Assembly: GCA_012845835.1 (NCBI GenBank)
Contig: JABAKD010000010.1
Span: 18,686,226-18,750,225 of the forward strand
From: Undaria pinnatifida
Lineage: Eukaryota > Sar > Phaeophyceae > Laminariales > Alariaceae
Direction: 5' to 3'
Length of the DNA: 64,000 bases
In this document: piece by piece, positions 44,246 through 56,800 of the stretch
Numbering within the stretch: position 1 is the stretch's first letter
Layout: every line of letters starts with the position of its first letter
Position numbers and translations under genes: made by a program
Notes under the pieces: generated by a model
Databases searched by the model: none
Seen by the model: the letters and a program-made list of their open reading frames with translations, nothing else
What the model was told of the DNA's origin: nothing

Positions 44246-45524
44246 AATCTGTTTTGAATTTGATATGTTTTACACGTCTAGGCACTACTGCTGTAGAGGT
44301 CATCATGTTCTCCATAGGCTTTCACTTTGGTTATTGTTACTCGTTACTTGTTATCAAAAACAAAAACAAAAACGAAAGACACTTTTTGAGGGTGCGGTAT
44401 CTCTAGTCTATATTATTATAAGTTATCATACCCTCGGGACAAATACCACGGCAAGAGGTATACCATGGTTTCAGGTACTATTAATACCCTGGTGTAGCAC
44501 TTTTTGGCTTGATTTCATTTTTTTAATAACGGGGATCACGGAACCCAGAATATTAGACTATCGGTGTTTTATTAAAAAAAAAAAAAAGTTTTATAACTAG
44601 GCCGTGGGATTGCTCATCGCTCATCGCTCATCGGGTATTGGGTATTAATACCATAGTCTAATAATACTACTTTTGGTTTCCCCCCCCCCACGAAATGAGG
44701 CTTTGAGGTTTCATATACCATACTACCATGCTACCATACTACCATACTATGCCTCTAACCCAAGTGAGTAGAGCCAATGCACTGCTGACGTATGTATGTT
44801 GTGCCTGTCGTACCCAGTACTAGGGCATGACATTGCGTTGTCGAATGCATTACGATGCATTATCTCTGTGTCGTAGCTTGTGACCACAGAGCTGATCTTT
44901 CTAGGGTGAAGAATCAGTACGGACACTGGGTGTGCTGGATGTCGACGAGTAGAAGAACGGTTTAATGTGAAGAACACACACACACACACCATCGTACCTC
45001 TCAGAAAAAAAATGACGTGCCTCAATCGAATGGTTAGTACTATTGGAAGCTTGCGTCTGAGGAGATTTACAAGACAGCAGTGGTGCACACCTATGATATG
45101 ATATACATGATATATACCGTAGTAGGGGTGCAGAGTCATCCCGCGTTAAGGGTGCAGCAGATTCTATGAAAATTTCTGAGCGTCTATGATCATGATGAGG
45201 AGCTCAATATCTCACATATCACATTTCACCACGAAACATGACGTAAAAACGAAGACATAATTCGTTCGCGCAACACTCGATCAATACATGCATCTACGCG
45301 CTACGTAGTCCTAAACAAAATGTATCCTCGTACATTTATCATATACGAGGTGTACTAACCAATAGTTCCACGCCCGAGGAGCTGAACCAGTCACAACATG
45401 CCAAAAGGACATTAAACGTTTAGCTGTAACCGTGCACCCCTAAGATAGACTAATGTGAAATGACCCTGCACCTATACCTTAACAAGGTGCCTCAAACCCT
45501 ACCCACCCTGTAACCCTTATCCAC

Positions 45525-45697
<173 letters not shown>

Positions 45698-46374
45698 CTC
45701 ACATTAACTCGCATAATAACCAAGTCCGCGATCACAGGACAGGCTGCAATCACTCTGGAGTGAAAGGATACCCCCGGAAAAAAAACACAAGCAAACCAAA
45801 AGTTGCACACGCACATATCATAGCTCATGCAATTCATGCCTCCGCAAAAAAATACGACGTATAAAAAAAAAAATAAAAAAATCGGGAGTCTGCCTTCCTA
45901 CGTGCCAGGCCTATACTGATGCATACGTCTCAAAACTCGCGTCTGAAAGCCGACTACACCTCATGCCACCCAGGGAACCCAACCAATTGTGATAAGTCGT
46001 GGTGCCGGGAAGGTGTGAGGGAAGGGATGCAGGGGTATCAGCTTCGCTTGGAAACAGCACCGGTTCTTCTTTGTAGATTAATTGTTAGCGTTGAGCTATG
46101 AGAAGCTCAAGGAGGAAGGGAAGGAGGAGTGAGAGCATGGGGGTGGGGTGAGGCTCACAGAGTTCGCTTCCCCCCAGCATTGCTGCTGTGCTCTCCTCTG
46201 GACCTTTACCTACGAAACGTACGAGGAACGTTCTCGTAGATGTTCTATGTTACTATGGGTGCTTAGGGCGCTTACATTTATCTATCTTGCCAAGAGGAGG
46301 AATGTTCCATTACCGAGAACTCTCTTGTGGTATAAGCTAGCTAGATTCTACGGGCTATCTTATAAACAAATTTC

Positions 46375-46445
46375 AAGGACGTCAGCCGTGAGTTCGACGA
46401 ATTTTAGGTCAATACTCATCTTTGCAAGCTGCGTTGTTGGTACTT
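46375..46445 (+). repeat. Dispersed 'tttgcaagctgc' family, partial copy
   Basis: Contains 'cagccgtgagttcgacgaat' and 'aatactcatctttgcaagct'; ordered match to 11628-11672. Confidence 0.65.
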
Positions 46446-46639
46446 GTAATATACAATATAGATGAGTTTTAGTTGGAGGTTCGTATTTTTGGTCCACTAT
46501 AATGGTAAGTGTTGGTATTTTTACTTTGGGTGGGGAATCTTCTCCACTGAGAATATCCCGTTTAAGAGAATCTTCTTGTGGCCGAAGACCAGGGCTCTGC
46601 GGGCTATCTTACCTAATCTATTTTCAGCTATACTGACAC

Positions 46640-46775
46640 TCTATTGCATTAGCCCACCCTGGATAGTCGTATATGCAGACCTCAAGACGGTCGAAGGGTG
46701 ACGACAAAGTTCTTCCTAAAGACCGGGAAAGGGGGTCCAAGATGCGGCTGATCGAAACGCTATATATTCCCCCAC
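46640..46775 (+). repeat. Copy of foldback-element flank
   Basis: Starts 'ttagcccaccctggatag' and contains 'tccaagatgcggctgatcga'. The same two blocks, at similar spacing, occur at 50091-50193 beside the foldback element. Confidence 0.65.
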
Positions 46776-46932
46776 ACCTCGTAATGAGGCCTAATTGCCA
46801 CGGACAGGACCAGTCACGAGAGAAAATCGCGGAAAGAAAGACCATAACAAGATAAAGGAAGATTGAATATTGATAGGTCCGCCCGTATATCCGGCCGACC
46901 TGGTACTCCGCCGTTTCAGGGGGGGAGAGTAT

Positions 46933-47033
46933 TATAAGGCTTAGTTTGGGTAAGCTATTGGTTAACCTTTTGCAAGTGGTCAAACGACCTAATACCCCAC
47001 TAATGCCTTAACAAATGGCGTCGTCGACAGACA
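46933..47033 (-). repeat. Inverted-repeat partner, right
   Basis: Reverse complement of 41655-41745. Just outside it, 'gcaggttcgaaccccaccat' (47051-47070) resembles the T-arm and 3' end of a tRNA. Confidence 0.8.
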
Positions 47034-47329
47034 ATGGATTTTTTGGGTCGCAGGTTCGAACCCCACCATCCACCATAACAAGCGTTTTCAGACCTTCCGG
47101 GACGGGACTCCAAACCACGCGTCTCCGTCAAACGATGCAAGCCCTGCCACAACCCCGACGACACCAGCGACATCCCCAAGCACCTACCCACGGACCTCAC
47201 AGCATACGTCCTCACAGCTTCCGCTGCTAAGTCCCCCCCCCACCATGTGATCCTCGACGACGTCACACCACCACCGGAGCGCCTCGAGGTTGCGCAGATC
47301 ACAGGCCACCAACTCGTACGCGGCCGCGG

Positions 47330-47440
47330 CGGGGTCATCGGGGGAGCTGATGGCGTTCAGATTCTTGTAGTTGATGGTGATGCGGACACCGCCTGCTCCA
47401 CTCCGTGACGGCTGACAACTGTACAAATCCGACGAGAGAA
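47330..47440 (-). pseudogene. Possible Ty3/gypsy reverse-transcriptase fragment
   Basis: The minus strand encodes SRSGAGGVRITINYKNLNAI, which resembles the 'GGVRxxxxYxxLN' block of Ty3/gypsy reverse transcriptases. What follows (SSPDDPAAAAYELVACDLRN) does not continue the family, so at most a short relic is present. Confidence 0.35.
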
Positions 47441-47850
47441 AAAAAGGAACTAATAGCAAGGAAGAAATAATGCATACAACGAGAGAAGTAGAAAACGAAC
47501 CAAGGAAAATAATACGTAAGGGGTATGTACTACGTTACGTTAACTCGCCAGCAGGGAAGGGAGGTGAGGTAAGGCCAGCTACACATCGCTACGAAAATAA
47601 ACCAACAAGAAAAATGCGCGTCGGGTCTAAGCCAGCAAAAACGAAATAAGATTACCCCGGAATACTACAAGTAGTACCTATCGCTACCCATACGCACGAC
47701 AGACCCAAGTCAATTGAAAAAAAAAGAAAATAATGGAAAAAAAAAAAAAAACTTTCGTATCCCTTCCAAACAATAATACTAAACTACAGAATTAATAGTA
47801 GCGCTAGCTTTACAAACGTTGAACAACTTGTTAACTTTTGAATCTTCCAG

Positions 47851-50800
47851 GAAACTCGTGCTCTCCTATCAAGATGGCGGAAGTCCGGGCTTGTGGTTTC
47901 CTGAGGACGGAAATCTCGCCGCGGAATTGGGACATGTTAGCCTCATGAAGGCTTCACGGGGGGTAAGTAAGACTCAACTGAATGAAGGCTTTTACGTGCG
48001 TGTGTGGGGGGGGTGTACTCAGTGTGTGTGGACATAGACGCGCTTGTTACGATTGGGGCAGCACTCTCTATTAATATATACCATATTATACCAGGTACCA
48101 TATTTCGTTAATGAGGGGGTCTCCTTAACCTGTTAATACTTACTAATAATAAAATCGTAATAATTTCTGCATGTTAGGTGGTTATCGTTTTTGCTGCAAC
48201 ATTCGTTCGTCGTACATGGCATACGAAATATGTGTATGCCGCGGGATTGATTTATTGGTAGTTACTGTAATTCATCGGGTTGACCTTTTTTTGTTTTTGT
48301 TTTGCAGACCCATGCTACGGTACAGGATTTTTTTTTTTCTTGAGACTCCTCATTTGAGAAGCTCTCTAAAAATATATATGAAAGATTGAAGGTATATGGT
48401 ATAGCTTTTATTGGCTGCCACATGCTCCGGATGACGAAGCCGGTTCCTTAACTTATCTTAGTCCATACTAAAATCGTGAGAATGTGTCAGAATGTTATCC
48501 TTCTTTTGCAGTATGACAATGCATGCTACGATACGGGTGACATGACGATGGTGAGATGATGCTGGTGAGATGATGTCGGCGACTATGACCATTTTGTTCC
48601 TGGGGTTCCTCAGTTGACGAGCTGCTCTAAATGATGACCTCACACAACACACAACAACACAAAAACTGATATATATACCCTGGTATACATTAATAGAAGT
48701 AAACTAAAGCCCGACCCGATGTCCAAAACCATCCCATACCTATTGACGATTGTATTGACGATTGTATTGACGATTGTATTGACAATTGTATTGACGATTG
48801 TATTGACGATTGTATTGACGATCGTATTGTCGATTGTATTGACGATTGTATTGACGATTGTATTGACGATTGTGTTGACGGTTGTATTGACGGTTGTATT
48901 GACGATTGTATTGATAGCTCAACCCCACCATTCAGACAGCTTTTTGACCGAAAGCTTCCACCTCTATATCACTAGTAGTACTACTACTACTATAATAATA
49001 GTAGTAGTAGTAGCAGTAGTAGTAGTGGTAGTGGTAGTAGTAGTAGTAGTATTAACAGTAGTAGTAGCAGTAATAGTAGTAGTAGCAGCAGTAGTAGTAG
49101 CACGCCTCAGTATTTGAAGGTTGTTTGTTTTGTACCTAAGCCATGGGCTTTGCAAACGGAGTGGCACTGTCGCTATCATTTTACCCTAAACAGTGTTTGC
49201 CCCAGACGGGTATTATAGGGTATTATTATAGGGTATTATTATACGGTGTTATTATAGGGTGTTATTATTATACGGTATTATTATACGGTATTATGGGGTA
49301 TTTTAGGGTGTACACTGATTGATGACCCAGGCGGACTGGGCCACAGGCTGGCTCGCGGAGACAGAAGTCACGATATCCGGAGTGCCATCACCCGGGGAGG
49401 AAAGACAAATGTGTAGAGTTTCGAAGTGTGAATTAAAGTACCGACCAGACGGGGCATTGCCCGCTGATCATGTCAAGTGTATGGTATATAGTACCAGGTA
49501 GTGAACGATACCCCAAAATGGCGGGGTGGGCTAGTGTCAAGATACGGCCTCGAAAGGCCTTTAATTATCCGAATATGAGATAATTTGGATGGGTTTCGTA
49601 TGGTAAGGTTGGCGTTTTATATTCGGGAAAGTTAGGAAATATGTCGGAGGCACGTGCCTCCGATCGCAGAAGCCATCCGGGTCTCTGGTGGAACCGAATA
49701 AAGCGACGTCTCTACGAAGGCAAAGAAAGTGAGTACTCTCCGAGGACCTGCTCAATTGGCAGACCTGCAGGGGGCACTCTGTGTCCCCGCCCAATAACCT
49801 TACACGTACACCATTTTATCGTATGTAAGAGTATTGTGCGGGAACACAGAGTGTCCCCTGCAGGTCTGCCTATTGAGCAGGTCCTCGGAGAGTACTCACT
49901 TTTTTAGCCTTCGCATGACGTAGCTTTATTCGATTCCACCAGAGCCCGGGACTGCTTCTGAGATTAGAGGCACGTGCCTCCGATCTACTTCCTGACTATC
50001 TCGAATATAAAACGCCAACCTTAGCATACGAAACCCATCCAAATTATCTCAAATCTGGTAAGTATAGGCCTTTCGAGCCGTGTCTTAACACTAGCCCACC
50101 CTGATGAGCCGCATACGCAGAAATATGGGAGATTGGGGGAAACTCCGGTTCTACGAACTAGACCATGAGTCCAAGATGCGGCTCCTCAAAACCCATTCCC
50201 ACACCTCTAACGGTCTGTCTATGGAGCCAGGAATACGCGAAGAAAAGCAATTGAAGGAAACGCAGACCCTACAACAAGGCAAAAGCCGCCCATCAAAACC
50301 TGCCGCGTACCGCCGGTGTGGCGGGGCGGGGCAGGAAAGGCTCTACGGCAAACCAACCACAGATAAGCTACTATGGCGAGGCGAGCCTTCGTCGATATGG
50401 AGGGGAACACAGGCGCTAACACAAGAGAGAAATCATGCAAAAAACCTCCTGCGGGCCATCAGCATGGCGGGGGGTTAGACGAAAAAACGACGAATACCCG
50501 GGATGGAAGGTGGCCGCACCTACAGCCCCGCGAGGGGAAGAAGTGTTTAGCCGAAAAAATAAAACAATAACAACATACAAAAAATGAAAAGATGACACAC
50601 AGGCATGTACATAGCCCTGTACCACGTTACGCGCGAACAGGGTACCCTGGTCGCCCTCTGGCTCTGGGCTGAGGAGGGCGTCGGCAGGGCGAAATTACCA
50701 ACGACGAAAAAGCGACAGCCCTGCGCCTCGGATAGCGGCGTTTTACCCAAACCCTGGCCCGGCACTGAGCAGGGGGTTCGGCAGGACGATTTTCTTTTTG

Positions 50801-53800
50801 AAAGAGTCGCCCCAAAACCAAACCAAGACTCTCAGAACACCACAAACAACCCAAAGACAAAGAGTCAAACCTCATGACCCAAACAAAAATGTAGACTTAT
50901 AGAGGAGCGGTGGCGGCTTGAAAGTCATTTGGTCTCGGCCGCGCCTCGAGATTCATCTACGCTACACTGGAAGGGAAACGATGAGTTCCGCCGCGTATCC
51001 GAAGACGCTACCATCACCCACACCAAAATACCATATGGTAAATGAGACTCGTCCACACGCCTAAAGGCCTAGACCAACATGCTTGTACTTATACTCAACT
51101 CAGAAGCCTCGGAAAACACAATGGTTGCCACCCCTCCACCGTAGGATGTGTTCTCGAAATGTTCTCCGTACAAATCTTGGACTCCTCGGGCTAACCTGCT
51201 GTGAGTACGGGCAATAACATCATTTTATACTCTGCCGTATACTGCCCTCTTCACGGCGAATTTGCCAAAAATATGGGGTTCCAGACGCTTCTGATTGGAT
51301 CGTTCACTGAAAATAATGTTATTCTGTACGGGCGATATTTAATACACAATGTACCGCTGTGTGCGAGTACAGAAGGAGTCTCTCAATAAGGCGGTCTGAG
51401 TAAGGAGGTATCCCTCTATAAGGCGGTCAAAATCACTAGACACGACCAGGGAATTTCACTCATAACGTAGAATGAATGAAGCGGCTTCCCTATTATAAGG
51501 CGGTCATATTGCTCTCTATAGCACACCTCCGCCTTATTGGAGAACCCCTACTATATCCCATATATTACTGCAGTACCTGGGATATCGTGTTTTTCTCGCT
51601 CGCTCGCTAAATTCCTTTTGCTGTCTTCGTTGTACATATGATGTCGACACCGTAGGTAGTCCGCTACTGTTTGGACGCGATGAATCGATTCCTTTGCTGT
51701 TTTTTTTCTGCGTTGGATGCAGGTGTTCCGCTACTCCCTGGATGCAATGAATCGACTCATTCCACTGTCTTTGTTGTCAATGGATCGATCCCTTTGTTTG
51801 TGTTTGATGCGTTTGTTGTTTGTCTGTTGTCTTTCTTCCTCTCTGCTCCTTGAATGCAACTACAGTCCGGTCGTTCTCTGTTGTCTTTTGTTTTGTAAAT
51901 TATTATTTCTATTTAAACAGGTGTTCCGATACTCCCTGGACGCCATGAACCGGGCAGCCAAGAACGGGTTTCTGGAAGTGCTGATCTTTCTTCATAAGGA
52001 GGGGAACGACTGCACCACGGTAAGGCTTAGAGGGTGAGGGCGCACCAGGAGCCTAGAAACTGTTGACAACATGTGCCTCTAATAGTACTACCGTATATGA
52101 CGGTGTATACCCCATCCCCGGTGATGACGTTTGTAGCCCCAAAAAACTTATCACCCGGTGTGGTATATTCCAGGGGTGTGATACACAACATGCCCCCGTG
52201 ACAAATTGGGTGGTCGTTTTGAAGCCGATAAGACATAAAAGCGCATTCCCGGGCGAGATGGCATACTCCAATAGGGGGTGAAACGAGGAGACTATTAATA
52301 GCAACTCTTGTCAATGCCAACGCACGCCACCAGTAGCACTACTAGCACGGTAGGCATGCACTTGCCTTTTCTTTTCCTTCTGTCCTCACTTGAGAAGTAA
52401 CGTAATATTAAAACGAAATAATACTATTTTAATACTACTAGCTTAATAACTAGATGGTTTTGTCATGGGTAGATGCAAAACGAGCGGGTGGAGCTCGCTG
52501 TGGCTGTATACCTCACTTGAAAACTGACTGATCAACAATATTAATAGTATCAATAGTATCAATATTATCAATAGTATCAATAGTATCAATAGTATCAATA
52601 GTATCAATAGTATCAATAGTATCAATAGTATCAGTAGTATCAATAGTATCAATAGTATCAATAGTATCAATAGTATCAATAGAGTAAACTGAACGTGCAG
52701 CCCGATCAAGTAATCCATGGCCTAGGCATATCAACAACATATACCTGGTATATAGACTATATATTTATATTGCAAAACACATGGCCTATTATTTCTTTTT
52801 CCCGACGATTTTGGGTCATTCAAAAAACGAAAAAGCCGAAAAAGCCGAAAAAGCCGGAAACGGCTACTAATATCTACGTTCAAACTATTATTACTAGTAC
52901 TATTGGTACCTCTACCGCAGCTTGCATCTGTGTGGGTATCAAGCCTATTTAGTTGAGGAGGTGTACACTGCACCACCTACACTACACTCGGTACCTGCTG
53001 GTCGGTAAACCCGGTGGTTTGGGCACAGGCTGGCTCGCGGAGACAGAAGTCACGATATCCGGAGAGTGCCATCAAGCGGGGAGAAGACATGGACGTGTAG
53101 ATAAATTACGTGCGACTGAGGGGCTTTGCCTCCCAGTCACGCGGTGACCCCAATCACAAGAGATTAGAGGCCACATATTATGTTTATTTTAGTTGCTCGG
53201 GGAACCGTAGGTTCCGCCGCATCTCCGAAGATGCGTTACAGTATGCCTGATTCAAGCACAAACCAACATTCCCCCCTCTTAAAACACGGTTATGATGACG
53301 TCCAATCACACCGACTACTAAAACATCCAAAATATGCTCATTGTGCCAAACCCAAATACACCTTCGATCAAGCAAAATTCAATGCTGAAATCAAGATAAA
53401 AATATAAAATTTTACCATCCAATAATTCTCAAAAACAACCAATATTCTCCCCCCAGATTGATATGATCTCTAGTCTTTGGTCAAGCGAAATTCAATGTGA
53501 AATAAAGACGAAAGTCTCAAATGTCATAATCCAATACTCTCAAAAACAATCAACATTATTCCCCCAAATGAATATATTCCCAAGTCTCCCGTCAAGCGAA
53601 ATTTAATACCGAAATCAAGATAAAATATCAAATTTCATTATCCAATACTAAATATATATACGTCATGTATTCGCACTCGTGGGTTCGAATCCCCCGGTGG
53701 TCACCACTATGGAGCCTGGCCTCTCACGGGTCCTGGTGTCGAAGTGGAGAGGGCGGTCCTGAAGGCCTGGTGCTCGTCTCGTAGCTGGCGTCGGAGCGGA

Positions 53801-56800
53801 GAGGGCGTCGCGGAGCTGAAGTCGAAGCGAAGAGGACGTCGCAGAGCTGAGGTCGAAGCGGAGAGGGCATCGCGGTGCTCATCCCTTGACGATCGCCTTC
53901 ACAGCGGACGCACGCTGAAACTTCTCATTCTTAGATGTAGCAAGGATATGCTAAAGCTAGAGTGACGGTGGGCTTATGCCCTCTCGTCATGCGGCGGGAT
54001 TATCTTTCGGTGGCTGACCTTCTGGGGACGGGTCAACGCCGTCTATGACGGGTGACACCGCTCGCGACCCGGGATCGTGTATTGCCTGACCGGTGACGTG
54101 CCCTCTCGCGCATGCGTGTACGAGATCTGCGATAGGTATCTACGACCCTGTCTTCCGCATGTATATGATCCCCCAAATGAATATTCTCCCAAATCTTGGA
54201 TCAAGCAAAATTTAATGCCGGAATCAAGATAAAAAATAATAAACTTCATCACCCAATACTCAAAAACAACCAATACTTCTACCTCCAATTAATATTACCA
54301 AGAGTTCGTCGCAAGGCTACGGTTAAACCCAAAAGACTCATCCCGCGGTATTGCCTTGGTTAAGAAATGTGCGTGCTGAAAAGGAGACATCACGTGGATG
54401 GTCGATATCTCTTTCCGCCTTACTAAATCTCTGAGGAATTGGCGCCGTATGTCTAGAACATGTGCTTTGAGTTTGAGTTAGTGATTACGTTCTTCGCAAG
54501 CTGCACCGCGCCCTCATTGTCCTCGAACACCGGTATGCAAGGCATGCCAACATAAAGCAATATGAAACGCCAAATCTGCCTAAAAAATAACACTTCCTCA
54601 ATGACGTCTGCAAGCGCCACATACTCTGCCTCCGTAGTAGAAAGTGCGGCGCTCTTCTGCGTCTTGGAAAACCAAGGTACACGACCACCCCCACACATCA
54701 CGAACCCCCTCAGAAACTAACCTCCTGTCAGCCGCGACACTTGCGTAGTCTGCATCAGCGAATACCTGCAAGCTCAGGCCCGCTGATGTACCTCTCTGAA
54801 AAGTGATACCGAATGAGCTAGTCCGTCTCACATACCCTAAAATACCAACCGCTGCCCTCCATTGAACTAACTTCGGCGAACCGCAGTACCTAGCCACCGC
54901 TCTTACTGCTTTGGAACTGTCTGGTCGAGTCTGGGTCGACAGCCACATTTGTGAGCCGATCAATTCTCGAAATGGCCGGTTTCCTAATTGTGCTTCGTTC
55001 TTGTCGAACTTCGCAAGTTCCGTGCCAACCGGGAGCGGAACACTCTTGCCAAACTCTATCCCGTATTCATACGACAATTGTTCAGCGAATGTCTGCTGGG
55101 AAATCTTCAGCACCCCCTTCTCCCAATCCCTCTCGTAAAAACGCCCCGAATACCAAAGCAACTCTCCTAGATTTTTGACCGGGACCATTTGATCCAAATC
55201 CCTGCCAAACTGGTCACACCTTACCTTCTCCCCCACAGCTAATATGCGTCGACATGTACCACTATAGTCATCACTACACGCCCTTCCTCCATCAACCGAA
55301 AAACGCATGCATCAGCAAGGCACTACAAGAATCCCAAACTCAGTAAGCACCTAGTAAGATGCGCATGCATTGCCTCGATGCTTGGTTCAAACCATACAGC
55401 TTCTTGTTCAGTCTTCTTGCAATCTTCCCCGACATCCTACCACAACCAACCCTGAGGCAAACGCATGTAAACGTTTTCCTCCAGGTCACACTACACGAAA
55501 GCCTGCTCAATATCAAAATGGCACAAGTCAAGATCCAGTTCGCACGCCATTGCTGTCAACAACCGAGCACTCGACACAGCAACAGTGGAATCAACAATTC
55601 TCCGAAATCAATGTTCATTCTCTGCTCATCATCCCGCATCACAAGTCTCGCCTTGGTTTTCGTGGGCCAGCCTTACTCATGAGGTTTCCAATCAAAAACC
55701 CACATTTCATTGATGTAGCTTTCCACTGATTGCTACGCCGGCTCAAAAGTCCCCACATCCAGCATCCCATAAAACTTCCGCCCTGCCGAATCCTTTCAAA
55801 GATGAGCGTGCTCCGTTGAGGTCAGAGGCGTAAGAGTGTGGCAAATCCGGCGGCGTGTAGGGCGGCCGCTGGTCGCCCAAGGTCACGTCGATGTCCTCCC
55901 GAGTGGCAAGCATCACCGCCATAACGCATGGAACCCCCTTGCCCCCCTCCCAACCGGTGGTGCCCCTTCGCGGTCCCCAACGGAAAGTGACGGCTCCCCG
56001 CGGCCCCAAAACTCGGCGGCTTGTTGCGGCGGCCGGCGTCGACGGCTCCACGTGTAGTCACCATCGACAGCATCGCAGTCTTGCTCATCATCGACAGGAG
56101 TCCGACGCTGTGGTGGAGCCCCTGGTCGCTTGGTACTGGCGGCGAGAAAACCGGCACTTTCGGCTTGCCTGAGAGATGACTCGTCAGCGCATCGGAGACC
56201 TGTACCGTCTTCGAGCGGGTACGGCCGGATATCCGCTGTGGCTCCGTGTGCGGTCGCGGCAGAACGACGGCGGGAGGCAGCGATGAGCTCTGAGACGGCG
56301 GTAGCGGCGGCGGCGGGAGCTGGAGCGGCGGCGGCAGTGGCTGTAGCTCTGATGACCGAATCGGTGGTGTTGGCGGTACGTAGTTCATGTTGAGCACCGA
56401 CGTCGCCGGCGCGGCGGCGCACACTGATCCCCCCGCGATCGCAGGAGGGACCGTCCACTCCACGTCGCTGGTGTAGCAAATACCATCCATCGAGGCCTTG
56501 GTGACCTTTACGGCGGACGAGGGATGGTTGTGGCCGCCGTTCAGAAAATTGCACAACACCGACTGGACGTCGGATTTAGTGCTGTGGTCCACCCGCATCA
56601 TGCCCTCCTGAAAGAAAGGCACCACCGGCAGGGCCGGTAGTCGCGAGAAGAAAACCTCCTACGGCGAACGCCACCCGGTGTTGTCCTTGGTCGCCGACCG
56701 GTTAAAGCAATCCAGCATGATCGATAAACCTGGTGGTTTGGACACAAGCTGGCTCGCGGAGACTGAAGTCACGATACCCGGAGTGCCATCAGGCGGGGAG

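Noticed and set aside
48745-48915. CRISPR-like array
   Set aside because: A 12-bp unit in direct tandem with no spacers in a eukaryotic intron; it is a minisatellite. No CRISPR array was seen anywhere.
55908-56393. Plus-strand Ala-rich open frames
   Set aside because: They are antisense to the copia integrase/linker region, which has recognisable protein on the minus strand.
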